The translations under genes were made by a program, and so were the position numbers. A stretch of DNA of 64,000 bases, from NCBI GenBank assembly GCA_964057225.1, contig OZ059898.1, positions 9,672,001 through 9,736,000 on the forward strand. Direction: 5' to 3'. Of the stretch, positions 1 to 11,310 are shown piece by piece. The notes under the pieces were generated by a model, which saw nothing but the letters and a program-made list of their open reading frames with translations, ran no database searches and was not told the origin of the DNA. The DNA comes from Auanema rhodensis. Its lineage: Eukaryota > Nematoda > Chromadorea > Rhabditida > Rhabditidae. How positions within the stretch are numbered: position 1 is the first letter of the stretch; each line of letters starts with the position of its first letter.

Positions 1-15
1 AAGTCAAGTTCTACT

Positions 16-708
16 GATTTGAAGAGAATTGTAAGTTTTAGAAAATAATTAAAAATTAGTTCTCTCTACTATTAACTGATTGTCGGCTAAAATATGGTAA
101 CAATTTTCATAAAAAGTTTCCATGATTAGGATTAAACAAAAAAAAGAATTAAAGAGAAACACTTTTTGTTTACTAATTTGATTATAATACTTGAAATTCC
201 AAAAACAGTTGAATAAAATTGAGAAAGCGACAAAAACAGTTGAACGATTTGAAGAGAATTGTAAGTTTTAGAAAAGAATTAAAGTTCAGCTATCTCTACT
301 ATTAACTGATTATCGGCTGAAATATGGTGACAGTTTTTTTTTAAAAGTTTCCATGATTAAGATTAAACAAAGAAAAAAAATCAAAGAGAAACACTTCTTG
401 TTTACTAATTTGATTATAACACTTAAAATTCCAACAAAAGTAAAGTAAAACTGTCAAAGCGAGTAAAACTGTTGAACAATTTGAAGACAATTGTAAGTTG
501 AAGAAAAAAATTAAAGTTCAGCTATCTCTACTATTAACTGATTATCGGCTGAAATATGGTGACAGTTTTTTTTTAAAAGTTTCCATGATTAAGATTAAAC
601 AAAGAAAAAAATCAAAGAGAAACACTTCTTGTTTACTAATTTGATTATAACACTTGAAAATCCAACAAAAGTAAAATAAAACTGTGAAAGCGGGTAAAAC
701 TGTTGAAC
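16..708. repeat. Run of 3 satellite monomers
   Basis: Three 231-bp monomers, no gene. The first 15 bases of the window are the right end of a cassette cut by the window edge. The third monomer has the gaagaaaaaaatt front block and the cassette-adjacent gcgggtaaaactg tail. Confidence 0.93.
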
Positions 709-758
709 TTAAACAGTCTTTATAAAATATAAATGATATATTTTTATAAAAGTGAAGT

Positions 759-804
759 TGCATCGGCGTGGCAGGCGAGCATTCTACCACTGAACCACCG
801 ATGC
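759..804 (-). pseudogene. Truncated tRNA-Gly(GCC), T arm deleted (copy 1)
   Basis: First of ten copies of the deleted gene. The mature-type sequence keeps nucleotides 1-39 (acceptor 5' strand, D arm, anticodon loop with GCC) and 65-71 (acceptor 3' strand and discriminator A), and lacks 25 nt in between: most of the 3' side of the anticodon stem, the variable loop and the T arm. The A box (TGGTTCAGTGG) remains; the B box is gone. C39 can replace C64 as partner of G7, so a full 7-bp acceptor stem can still close. The junction lies at a shared GC, suggesting slippage or microhomology deletion. The 3' flank reads gaactt and gatatattttt on the plus strand; TTTT is kept. Probably not transcribed by an ordinary tRNA promoter. 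Confidence 0.9.
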
Positions 805-855
805 TTCGAAAATGTTAGATTGTTTCCGAAAAATTATGAAAAGTCAAGTTCTACT

Positions 856-1318
856 GATTTGAAGAGAATTGTAAGTTTTAGAAAATAATTAAAAATTAGT
901 TCTCTCTACTATTAACTGATTGTCGGCTAAAATATGGTAACAGTTTTTATTGAAAGTTTCCATGATTAAGATTAAACAAAGAAAAAAATCAAAGAGAAAC
1001 ACTTCTTGTTTACTTACTTGATTATAATACTTGAAATTCCAAAAACAGTAAAATAAAATTGAGAAAGCGACAAAAACAGTTGAACGATTTGAAGACAATT
1101 GTAAGTTTAAGAAAAGAATTAAAGTTTAGCTTTGTCTACTATTAACTGATTATCGGCTGAAATATGGTGACAGTTTTTTTTTAAAAGTTTCCATGATTAA
1201 GATTAAACAAAGAAAAAAAAATCAAAGAGAAACACTTCTTGTTTACTAATTTGATTATAACACTTGAAAATCCAACCAAAGTAAAAAAAAACTGTGAAAG
1301 CGGGTAAAACTGTTGAAC
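856..1318. repeat. Run of 2 satellite monomers
   Basis: Two monomers between a truncated and a full tRNA, which is the shortest spacing seen in the window. The second has the long ttttttttt block and the variant ccaaccaaag tail. Confidence 0.93.
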
Positions 1319-1368
1319 TAAAACAGTCTTTATAAAATATAAGTGATATTTTTTTATAAAAGTGAAGT

Positions 1369-1439
1369 TGCATCGGCCGGGAATCGAACACGGGTCGCCC
1401 GCGTGGCAGGCGAGCATTCTACCACTGAACCACCGATGC
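1369..1439 (-). tRNA. tRNA-Gly-GCC: tRNA-Gly(GCC), T-stem variant
   Basis: Full 71-nt gene counting discriminator A. All arms are present: acceptor GCATCGG with CCGATGC, D stem GTTC with GAAT, anticodon stem CTCGC with GCGGG around CTGCCAC, a 4-nt variable loop CGAC and the T arm. The plus-strand base at 1390 is A instead of C, so nucleotide 50 is T instead of G and the T stem gains a U-C mismatch next to the B box (TTCGATTCC unchanged). This may weaken folding or TFIIIC binding. The 3' flank has a private aagtg (aaatg elsewhere). No intron or encoded CCA. Confidence 0.9.
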
Positions 1440-1490
1440 TTCGAAAATGTTAGATTGTTTCCGAAAAATTATGAAAAGTCAAGTTCTACT

Positions 1491-2183
1491 GATTTGAAGA
1501 GAATTGTAAGTTTTAGAAAATAATTAAAAATTAGTTCTCTCTACTATTAACTGATTGTCGGCTAAAATATGGTAACAATTTTCATAAAAAGTTTCCATGA
1601 TTAGGATTAAACAAAAAAAAGAATTAAAGAGAAACACTTTTTGTTTACTTATTTGATTATAATACTTGAAATTCCAAAAACAGTTGAATAAAATTGAGAA
1701 AGCGACAAAAACAGTTGAACGATTTGAAGAGAATTGTAAGTTTTAGAAAAGAATTAAAGTTCAGCTATCTCTACTATTAACTGATTATCGGCTGAAATAT
1801 GGTGACAGTTTTTTTTTAAAAGTTTCCATGATTAAGATTAAACAAAGAAAAAAAATCAAAGAGAAACACTTCTTGTTTACTAATTTGATTATAACACTTA
1901 AAATTCCAACAAAAGTAAAGTAAAACTGTCAAAGCGAGTAAAACTGTTGAACAATTTGAAGACAATTGTAAGTTTAAGAAAAGAATTAAAGTTCAGCTAT
2001 CTCTACTATTAACTGATTATCGGCTGAAATATAGTAACAGTTTTTATTAAAAGTTTCCATGATTAAGATTAAACAAAGAAAAAAAATCAAAGAGAAACAC
2101 TTCTTGTTTACTAATTTGATTATAACACTTGAAAATCCAACAAAAGTAAAATAAAACTGTGAAAGCGGGTAAAACTGTTGAAC
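1491..2183. repeat. Run of 3 satellite monomers
   Basis: Counterpart of 16-708 in the second 1,475-bp unit. It differs in the third monomer, which has tttaagaaaagaatt and atagtaacag instead of gaagaaaaaaatt and atggtgacag, a local exchange between monomer subtypes. Confidence 0.93.
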
Positions 2184-2233
2184 TTAAACAGTCTTTATAA
2201 AATATAAATGATATATTTTTATAAAAGTGAAGT

Positions 2234-2279
2234 TGCATCGGCGTGGCAGGCGAGCATTCTACCACTGAACCACCGATGC
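2234..2279 (-). pseudogene. Truncated tRNA-Gly(GCC) (copy 2)
   Basis: Identical to the copy at 759 in its 46 nt and in its 3' flank (gaactt, gatatattttt), as expected for the second unit of the 1,475-bp repeat. Same 25-nt deletion removing the B box. Confidence 0.9.
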
Positions 2280-2330
2280 TTCGAAAATGTTAGATTGTTT
2301 CCGAAAAATTATGAAAAGTCAAGTTCTACT

Positions 2331-2793
2331 GATTTGAAGAGAATTGTAAGTTTTAGAAAATAATTAAAAATTAGTTCTCTCTACTATTAACTGATTGTCG
2401 GCTAAAATATGGTAACAGTTTTTATTGAAAGTTTCCATGATTAAGATTAAACAAAGAAAAAAATCAAAGAGAAACACTTCTTGTTTACTTACTTGATTAT
2501 AATACTTGAAATTCCAAAAACAGTAAAATAAAATTGAGAAAGCGACAAAAACAGTTGAACGATTTGAAGACAATTGTAAGTTTAAGAAAAGAATTAAAGT
2601 TTAGCTTTGTCTACTATTAACTGATTATCGGCTGAAATATGGTGACAGTTTTTTTTTAAAAGTTTCCATGATTAAGATTAAACAAAGAAAAAAAAATCAA
2701 AGAGAAACACTTCTTGTTTACTAATTTGATTATAACACTTGAAAATCCAACCAAAGTAAAAAAAAACTGTGAAAGCGGGTAAAACTGTTGAAC
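2331..2793. repeat. Run of 2 satellite monomers
   Basis: Copy of 856-1318 at offset 1,475 with the same ccaaccaaag tail. Confidence 0.93.
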
Positions 2794-2843
2794 TAAAACA
2801 GTCTTTATAAAATATAAATGATATTTTTTTATAAAAGTGAAGT

Positions 2844-2914
2844 TGCATCGGCCGGGAATCGAACACGGGTCGCCCGCGTGGCAGGCGAGCATTCTACCAC
2901 TGAACCACCGATGC
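2844..2914 (-). tRNA. tRNA-Gly-GCC: tRNA-Gly(GCC), T-stem variant
   Basis: Same gene body as the copy at 1369, including the T-stem change (A at plus-strand 2865). The 3' flank has the common aaatg in place of aagtg. A and B box cores and TTTT are kept. Confidence 0.9.
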
Positions 2915-2965
2915 TTCGAAAATGTTAGATTGTTTCCGAAAAATTATGAAAAGTCAAGTTCTACT

Positions 2966-3659
2966 GATTTGAAGAGAATTGTAAGTTTTAGAAAATAATT
3001 AAAAATTAGTTCTCTCTACTATTAACTGATTGTCGGCTAAAATATGGTAACAATTTTCATAAAAAGTTTCCATGATTAGGATTAAACAAAAAAAAGAATT
3101 AAAGAGAAACACTTTTTGTTTACTAATTTGATTATAATACTTGAAATTCCAAAAACAGTTGAATAAAATTGAGAAAGCGACAAAAACAGTTGAACGATTT
3201 GAAGAGAATTGTAAGTTTTAGAAAAGAATTAAAGTTCAGCTATCTCTACTATTAACTGATTATCGGCTGAAATATGGTGACAGTTTTTTTTTAAAAGTTT
3301 CCATGATTAAGATTAAACAAAGAAAAAAAATCAAAGAGAAACACTTCTTGTTTACTAATTTGATTATAACACTTAAAATTCCAACAAAAGTAAAGTAAAA
3401 CTGTCAAAGCGAGTAAAACTGTTGAACAATTTGAAGACAATTGTAAGTTGAAGAAAAAAATTAAAGTTCAGCTATCTCTACTATTAACTGATTATCGGCT
3501 GAAATATGGTGACAGTTTTTTTTTAAAAGTTTCCATGATTAAGATTAAACAAAGAAAAAAAATCAAAGAGAAACACTTCTTGTTTACTAATTTGATTATA
3601 ACACTTGAAATTCCAACAAAAGTAAAATAAAACTGTGAAAGCGGGTAAAACTGTTAAAC
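2966..3659. repeat. Run of 3 satellite monomers
   Basis: Start of a third 1,475-bp unit. It is closer to 16-708 than to 1491-2183, because the third monomer again has gaagaaaaaaatt and atggtgacag. It contains a 60-codon plus-strand open frame (3448-3630) that I regard as chance. Confidence 0.93.
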
Positions 3660-3709
3660 TAAAACAGTCTTAATAAAATATAAATGATATTTTTTTATAA
3701 AAGTGAAGT

Positions 3710-3780
3710 TGCATCGGCCGGGAATCGAACCCGGGTCGCCCGCGTGGCAGGCGAGCATTCTACCACTGAACCACCGATGC
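3710..3780 (-). tRNA. tRNA-Gly-GCC: tRNA-Gly(GCC), intact
   Basis: First copy in the window with the majority gene body: a cloverleaf with all stems paired except normal wobbles (T27-G41 and G10-T24 in linear numbering), A box TGGTTCAGTGG, B box GGTTCGATTCC, anticodon GCC at linear positions 33-35 and discriminator A. It delivers glycine to GGC and GGU codons. It stands where the first two 1,475-bp units have a truncated gene. Its flanks are the most divergent in the window: gttaaac for gttgaac and cttaataa on the left; gttaccg and tcatg on the right. It may therefore be an older or separately evolving cassette. Confidence 0.95.
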
Positions 3781-3831
3781 TTCGAAAATGTTAGATTGTT
3801 ACCGAAAAATCATGAAAAGTCAAGTTCTACT

Positions 3832-4755
3832 GATTTGAAGAGAATTGTAAGTTTCAGAAAATAATTAAAAATAAGTTTTCTCTACTATTAACTGATTATC
3901 GGCTGAAATAAGGTAACAGTTTTTATTGAAAGTTTCCATGATTAAGATTAAACAAAAAAAAAGGATCAAAAAGAAACACTTCTTGTTTACTTACTTGATT
4001 ATAATACTTGAAATTCCAAAAACAGTAGAACAAAATAGAGAAAACGACAAAAACAGTTGAACGATTTGAAGACAATTGTAAGTTTTAGAAAATAATTAAA
4101 AATTAGTTCTCTCTACTATTAACTGATTGTCGGCTAAAATATGGTAACAGTTTTTATAAAAAGGTTCCATGATTAGGATTAAACAAAGAAAAAAATCAAA
4201 GAGAAACACTTCTTGTTTACTTACTTGATTATAATACTTGAAATTCCAAAAACAGTGAAATAAAATTGAGAAAGCGACATAAACAGTTGAACGATTTGAA
4301 GACAATTGTAAGTTGAAGAAAAAAATTAACGTTTAGCTCTCTCTACTATTAACTGATTATCGGCTAAAATAAGGTAACAGTTTTTATTGAAAGTTTCCAT
4401 GATTAAGATTAAACAAAGAAAAAAATCAAAGAGAAACACTTCTTGTTTACTTACTTGATTATAATACTTGAAATTCCAAAAACAGTAAAATAAAATTGAG
4501 AAAGCGACAAAAACAGTTGAACGATTTGAAGACAATTGTAAGTTTAAGAAAAGAATTAAAGTTTAGCTTTGTCTACTATTAACTGATTATCGGCTGAAAT
4601 ATGATGACAGTTTTTTTTTAAAAGTTTCCATGATTAAGATTAAACAAAGAAAAAAAAATCAAAGAGAAACACTTCTTGTTTACTAATTTGATTATAACAC
4701 TTGAAAATCCAACCAAAGTAAAAAAAAACTGTGAAAGCGGGTAAAACTGTTGAAC
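3832..4755. repeat. Run of 4 satellite monomers
   Basis: The first monomer has private variants (gtttcagaaaataatt, aaataagttttc, aaaggatcaaaaag). It continues the more divergent stretch around the tRNA at 3710. Confidence 0.93.
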
Positions 4756-4805
4756 TAAAACAGTCTTTATAAAATATAAATGATATTTTTTTATAAAAGT
4801 GAAGT

Positions 4806-4876
4806 TGCATCGGCCGGGAATCGAACACGGGTCGCCCGCGTGGCAGGCGAGCATTCTACCACTGAACCACCGATGC
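4806..4876 (-). tRNA. tRNA-Gly-GCC: tRNA-Gly(GCC), T-stem variant
   Basis: Third and last gene with the T-stem change (A at plus-strand 4827). It shares the ccaaccaaag left neighbour with the genes at 1369 and 2844, so all three come from one mutant cassette that was amplified locally. Confidence 0.9.
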
Positions 4877-4927
4877 TTCGAAAATGTTAGATTGTTTCCG
4901 AAAAATTATGAAAAGTCAAGTTCTACT

Positions 4928-6541
4928 GATTTGAAGAGAATTGTAAGTTTTAGAAAATAATTAAAAATTAGTTCTCTCTACTATTAACTGATTGTCGGCT
5001 AAAATATGGTAACAGTTTTTATAAAAAGTTTCCATGATTAGGATTAAACAAAAAAAGAATTAAAGAGAAACACTTTTTGTTTACTTATTTGATTATAATA
5101 CTTGAAATTCCAAAAACAGTAGAATAAAATTGAGAAAGCGACAAAAACAGTTGAACGATTTGAAGAGAATTGTAAGTTTTAGAAAAGAATTAAAGTTCAG
5201 CTATCTCTACTATTAACTGATTATCGGCTAAAATAAGGTAACAGTTTTTATTGAAAGTTTCCATGATTGAGATTAAACAAAGAAAAAAATCAAAGAGAAA
5301 CACTTCTTGTTTACTTACTTGATTATAATACTTGAAATTCCAAAAACAGTAAAATAAAATTGAGAAAGCGACAAAAACAGTTGAACGATTTGAAGACAAT
5401 TGTAAGTTTAAGAAAAGAATTAAAGTTTAGCTTTGTCTACTATTAACTGATTATCGGCTGAAATATGGTGACAGTTTTTTTTTAAAAGTTTCCATGATTA
5501 AGATTAAACAAAGAAAAAAAAATCAAAGAGAAACACTTCTTGTTTACTAATTTGATCATAACACTTGAAATGCCAACAAAAGTAAAGTAAAACTGTTTAA
5601 GCGAGTAAAACTGTTGAACAATTTGAAGACAATTGTAAGTTGAAGAAAAAAATTAAAGTTTTGCTCTCTCTACTATTAACTGAATGTCGGCTGAAATATG
5701 GTAACAGTTTTTATCAAAAGTTTCCATGATTAAGATTAAACAAAGAAAAAAAATCAAAAAGAAACACTTCTTGTTTACTTACTTGATTATAATACTTGAA
5801 ATTCCAAAAACAGTAGAATAAAATAGAGAAAACGACAAAAACAGTTGAACGATTTGAAGACAATTGTAAGTTTTAGAAAATAATTAAAAATTAGTTCTCT
5901 CTACTATTAACTGATTGTCGGCTAAAATATGGTAACAGTTTTTATAAAAAGGTTCCATGATGAGGACTAAACAAAAAAAAGAATCAAAAAGAAACACTTC
6001 TTGTTTACTTACTTGATTATAATACTTGAAATTCAAAAAAAAGTGAAAAACAATTGAGAAAGCGACATAAACAGTTGAACGATTTGAAGAGAATTGTAAG
6101 TTTCAGAAAAGAATTAAAGTTCAGCTATCTCTACTATTAACTGATTATCGGCTAAAATAAGGTAACAGTTTTTATTGAAAGTTTCCATGATTAAGATTAA
6201 ACAAAGAAAAAAATCAAAGAGAAACACTTCTTGTTTACTTACTTGATTATAATACTTGAAATTTCAAAAACAGTAAAATAAAATTGAGAAAGCGACAAAA
6301 ACAGTTGAACGATTTGAAGACAATTGTAAGTTTAAGAAAAGAATTAAAGTTCAGCTATCTCTACTTTCAACTGATTAACGGCTAAAATATAGTAACAGTT
6401 TTTATTAAAAGTTTCCATGATTAAGATTAAACAAAGAAAAAAAATCAAAGAGAAACACTTCTTGTTTACTAATTTGATTATAACACTTGAAAATCCAACA
6501 AAAGTAAAATAAAACTGTGAAAGCGGGTAAAACTGTTGAAC
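4928..6541. repeat. Run of 7 satellite monomers
   Basis: Mixed A- and B-tail monomers. Two have the shifted tail caaaaaaaagtgaaaaacaattgag or its relatives, with gcgacataaacag, a subtype that recurs through the array. Confidence 0.93.
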
Positions 6542-6591
6542 TTAAACAGTCTTTATAAAATATAAATGATATATTTTTATAAAAGTGAAGT

Positions 6592-6637
6592 TGCATCGGC
6601 GTGGCAGGCGAGCATTCTACCACTGAACCACCGATGC
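6592..6637 (-). pseudogene. Truncated tRNA-Gly(GCC) (copy 3)
   Basis: Same 46 nt and same gaactt left flank as the copies at 759 and 2234, which no other truncated copy has. These three form a left-end subgroup. Confidence 0.9.
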
Positions 6638-6688
6638 TTCGAAAATGTTAGATTGTTTCCGAAAAATTATGAAAAGTCAAGTTCTACT

Positions 6689-7612
6689 GATTTGAAGAGA
6701 ATTGTAAGTTTTAGAAAATAATTAAAAATTAGTTCTCTCTACTATTAACTGATTGTCGGCTAAAATATGGTAACAGTTTTTATCAAACGTTTCCATGATT
6801 AAGATTAAACAAAGAAAAAAAATCAAAAAGAAACACTTCTTGTTTACTTACTTGATTATAATACTTGAAATTCCAAAAACAGTAGAATAAAATAGAGAAA
6901 ACGACAAAAACAGTTGAACGATTTGAAGACAATTGTAAGTTTTAGAAAATAATTAAAAATTAGTTCTCTCTACTATTAACTGATTGTCGGCTAAAATATG
7001 GTAACAGTTTTTATAAAAAGGTTCCATGATTAGGACTAAACAAAAAAAAGAATCAAAAAGAAACACTTCTTGTTTACTTACTTGATTATAATACTTGAAA
7101 TTCAAAAAAAAGTAAAAAACAATTGAGAAAGCGACATAAACAGTTGAACGATTTAAAGAGAATTGTAAGTTTCAGAAAAGAATTAAAGTTCAGCTATCTC
7201 TACTATTAACTGATTATCGGCTAAAATAAGGTAACAGTTTTTATTGAAAGTTTCCATGATTAAGATTAAACAAAGAAAAAAATCAAAGAGAAACACTTCT
7301 TGTTTACTTACTTGATTATAATACTTGAAATTTCAAAAACAGTAAAATAAAATTGGGAAAGCGACAAAAACAGTTGAACGATTTGAAGACAATTGTAAGT
7401 TTAAGAAAAGAATTAAAGTTTAGCTTTGTCTACTATTAACTGATTATCGGCTGAAATATGGTGACAGTTTTTTTTTAAAAGTTTCCATGATTAAGATTAA
7501 ACAAAGAAAAAAAAATTAAAGAGAAACATTTCTTGTTTACTAATTTGATTATAACACTTGAAAATCCAACAAAAGTAAAAAAAAACTGTGAAAGCGGGTA
7601 AAACTGTTGAAC
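6689..7612. repeat. Run of 4 satellite monomers
   Basis: Monomers only. The first has a private atcaaacg (atcaaaag elsewhere). The last has aaaaattaaagagaaacatttc near its A-tract. Confidence 0.93.
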
Positions 7613-7662
7613 TAAAACAGTCTTTATAAAATATAAATGATATTTTTTTATAAAAGTGAAGT

Positions 7663-7733
7663 TGCATCGGCCGGGAATCGAACCCGGGTCGCCCGCGTGG
7701 CAGGCGAGCATTCTACCACTGAACCACCGATGC
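7663..7733 (-). tRNA. tRNA-Gly-GCC: tRNA-Gly(GCC), intact
   Basis: Majority gene body, with gaactaaaacag and gatattttttt in the 3' flank. It is the only intact gene between 5 and 15 kb, among truncated neighbours at 6592, 9453, 11214 and 14596. Confidence 0.95.
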
Positions 7734-7784
7734 TTCGAAAATGTTAGATTGTTTCCGAAAAATTATGAAAAGTCAAGTTCTACT

Positions 7785-9402
7785 GATTTGAAGAGAATTG
7801 TAAGTTTTAGAAAATAATTAAAAATTAGTTCTCTCTACTATTAACTGATTGTCGGCTAAAATATGGTAACAGTTTTTATAAAAAGTTTCCATGATTAGGA
7901 TTAAACAAAAAAAAAGAATTAAAGAGAAACACTTTTTGTTTACTTATTTGATTATAATACTTGAAATTCCAAAAACAGTAGAATAAAATTGAGAAAGCGA
8001 CAAAAACAGTTGAACGATTTGAAGAGAATTGTAAGTTTTAGAAAAGAATTAAAGTTTAGCTTTGTCTACTATTAACTGATTATCAGCTGAAATATGGTGA
8101 CAGTTTTTTTTTAAAAGTTTCCATGATTAAGATTAAACAAAGAAAAAAAATCAAAGAGAAACACTTCTTGTTTACTTACTTGATTATAATACTTGAAATT
8201 TCAAAAACAGTAAAATAAAATTGGGAAAGCGACAAAAACAGTTGAACGATTTGAAGACAATTGTAAGTTTAAGAAAAGAATTAAAGTTTAGCTTTGTCTA
8301 CTATTAACTGATTATCGGCTGAAATATGGTGACAGTTTTTTTTTAAAAGTTTCCATGATTAAGATTAAACAAAGAAAAAAAATCAAAGAGAAACACTTCT
8401 TGTTTACTAATTTGATCATAACACTTGAAATGCCAACAAAAGTAAAGTAAAACTGTTAAAGCGAGTAAAACTGTTGAACAATATGAAGACAATTGTAAGT
8501 TTTAGAAAATAATTAAAAATTAGTTCTCTCTACTATTAACTGATTGTCGGCTAAAATATGGTAACAGTTTTAATAAAAAGTTTCCATGATTAGGATTAAA
8601 CAAAAAAAAGAATTAAAGAGAAACACTTTTTGTTTACTTATTTGATTATAATACTTGAAATTCCAAAAACAGTAGAATAAAATAGAGAAAACGACAAAAA
8701 CAGTTGAACGATTTGAAGACAATTGTAAGTTTTAGAAAATAATTAAAAATTAGTTCTCTCTACTATTAACTGATTGTCGGCTAAAATATGGTAACAGTTT
8801 TTATAAAAAGGTTCCATGATTAGGACTAAACAAAAAAAAGAATCAAAAAGAAACACTTCTTGTTTACTTACTTGATTATAATACTTGAAATTCAAAAAAA
8901 AGTAAAAAACAATTGAGAAAGCGACATAAACAGTTGAACGATTTGAAGAGAATTGTAAGTTTCAGAAAAGAATTAAAGTTCAGCTATCTCTACTTTTAAC
9001 TGATTAACGACTAAAATAAGGTAACAGTTTTTATTGAAAATTTCCGTGATTGAGATTAAACAAAGAAAAAAAAATCAAAGAGAAACACTTCTTGTTTACT
9101 TATTTGATTATAATACTTGAAATTCCAAAAACAATAAAATAAAACTGTTAAAGCGAGTAAAACTGTTGAACGATTTGAAGACAATTGTAAGTTGAAGAAA
9201 AAAATTAAAGTTCAGCTATCTCTACTTTCAACTGATTAACGGCTAAAATATAATAACAGTTTTTATTAAAAGTTTCCATGATTAAGATTAAACAAAGAAA
9301 AAAAATCAAAGAGAAACACTTCTTGTTTACTAATTTGATTATAACACTTGAAAATCCAACAAAAGTAAAATGAAACTGTGAAAGCGGGTAAAACTGTTGA
9401 AC
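7785..9402. repeat. Run of 7 satellite monomers
   Basis: Monomers only. Private marks include tatcagctg near 8082, caatatgaag near 8478 and taacgacta near 9004. Confidence 0.93.
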
Positions 9403-9452
9403 TAAAACAGTCTTTATAAAATATAAATGATATATTTTTATAAAAGTGAAGT

Positions 9453-9498
9453 TGCATCGGCGTGGCAGGCGAGCATTCTACCACTGAACCACCGATGC
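9453..9498 (-). pseudogene. Truncated tRNA-Gly(GCC) (copy 4)
   Basis: Same 46 nt. The flank reads gaactaaaacag with gatatattttt, and the neighbouring monomer carries the rare aaaatgaaactg, shared only with the copy at 11214. Confidence 0.9.
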
Positions 9499-9549
9499 TT
9501 CGAAAATGTTAGATTGTTTCCGAAAAATTATGAAAAGTCAAGTTCTACT

Positions 9550-11163
9550 GATTTGAAGAGAATTGTAAGTTTTAGAAAATAATTAAAAATTAGTTCTCTC
9601 TACTATTAACTGATTGTCGGCTAAAATATGGTAACAGTTTTTATCAAAAGTTTCCATGATTAAGATTAAACAAAGAAAAAAAATCAAAAAGAAACACTTC
9701 TTGTTTACTTACTTGATTATAATACTTGAAATTCCAAAAACAGTAGAATAAAATAGAGAAAACGACAAAAACAGTTGAACGATTTGAAGACAATTGTAAG
9801 TTTTAGAAAATAATTAAAAATTAGTTCACTCTACTATTAACTGATTGTCGGCTAAAATATGGTAACAGTTTTTATAAAAAGGTTTCATGATTAGGACTAA
9901 ACAAAAAAAAGAATCAAAAAGAAACACTTCTTGTTTACTTACTTGATTATAATACTTGAAATTCAAAAAAAAGTAAAAAACAATTGAGAAAGCGACATAA
10001 ACAGTTGAACGATTTGAAGAGAATTGTAAGTTTCAGAAAAGAATTAAAGTTCAGCTATCTCTACTTTTAACTGATTAACGGCTAAAATAAGGTAACAGTT
10101 TTTATTGAAAGTTTCCGTGATTGAGATTAAACAAAGAAAAAAAAATCAAAGAGAAACACTTCTTGTTTACTTATTTGATTATAACACTTGAAATTCCAAC
10201 AAAAGTAAAGTAAAACTGTTAAAGCGAGTAAAACTGTTGAACGATTTGAAGACAATTGTAAGTTTTAGAAAATAATTAAAAATTAGTTCTCTCTACTATT
10301 AACTGATTGTCGGCTAAAATATGGTAACAGTTTTTATAAAAAGTTTCCATGATTAGGATTAAACAAAAAAAAGAATTAAAGAGAAACACTTTTTGTTTAC
10401 TTATTTGATTATAATACTTGAAATTCCAAAAACAGTAGAATAAAATTGAGAAAGCGACAAAAACAGTTGAACGATTTGAAGAGAATTGTAAGTTTCAGAA
10501 AATAATTAAAAATTAGTTCTCTCTACTATTAACTGATTGTCGGCTAAAATATGGTAACAGTTTTTATAAAAAGTTTCCATGATTAGGATTAAACAAAAAA
10601 AAGAATTAAAGAGAAACACTTTTTGTTTACTTATTTGATTATAATACTTGAAATTCCAAAAACAGTAGAATAAAATTGAGAAAGCGACAAAAACAGTTGA
10701 ACGATTTGAAGAGAATTGTAAGTTTTAGAAAAGAATTAAAGTTCAGCTTTCTCTACTATTAACTGATTATCGGCTAAAATAAGGTAACAGTTTTTATTGA
10801 AAGTTTCCATGATTAAGATTAAACAAAGAAAAAAATCAAAGAGAAACACTTCTTGTTTACTTATTTGATTATAACACTTGAAATTCCAACAAAAGTAAAG
10901 TAAAACTGTTAAAGCGAGTAAAACTGTTGAACGATTTGAAGACAATTGTAAGTTTTAGAAAATAATTAAAGTTCAGCTATCTCTACTTTCAACTGATTAA
11001 CGGCTAAAATATAATAACAGTTTTTATTAAAAGTTTCCATGATTAAGATTAAACAAAGAAAAAAAATCAAAGAGAAACACTTCTTGTTTACTAATTTGAT
11101 TATAACACTTGAAAATCCAACAAAAGTAAAATGAAACTGTGAAAGCGGGTAAAACTGTTGAAC
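9550..11163. repeat. Run of 7 satellite monomers
   Basis: Monomers only. Two adjacent nearly identical family A monomers lie at about 10251-10710, an example of single-monomer duplication. Confidence 0.93.
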
Positions 11164-11213
11164 TAAAACAGTCTTTATAAAATATAAATGATATATTTTT
11201 ATAAAAGTGAAGT

Positions 11214-11259
11214 TGCATCGGCGTGGCAGGCGAGCATTCTACCACTGAACCACCGATGC
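11214..11259 (-). pseudogene. Truncated tRNA-Gly(GCC) (copy 5)
   Basis: Second member of the 1,761-bp repeat; 46 nt and flanks as at 9453. Confidence 0.9.
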
Positions 11260-11310
11260 TTCGAAAATGTTAGATTGTTTCCGAAAAATTATGAAAAGTC
11301 AAGTTCTACT

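Larger units (their letters stand above)
1..2950. repeat. 1,475-bp higher-order repeat, two copies
   Basis: Bases 1-1475 and 1476-2950 are near-identical tandem units, each with a truncated tRNA, two monomers, a T-stem-mutant full tRNA and three monomers. Differences are few, for example tactaatttg against tacttatttg early in the unit. A third unit starts at 2951 but carries an intact tRNA where the first two have a truncated one. Confidence 0.9.

Noticed and set aside
3448-3630. A 60-codon plus-strand open frame rich in lysine
   Set aside because: A one-off chance frame in a satellite monomer; equivalent monomers do not keep it open.
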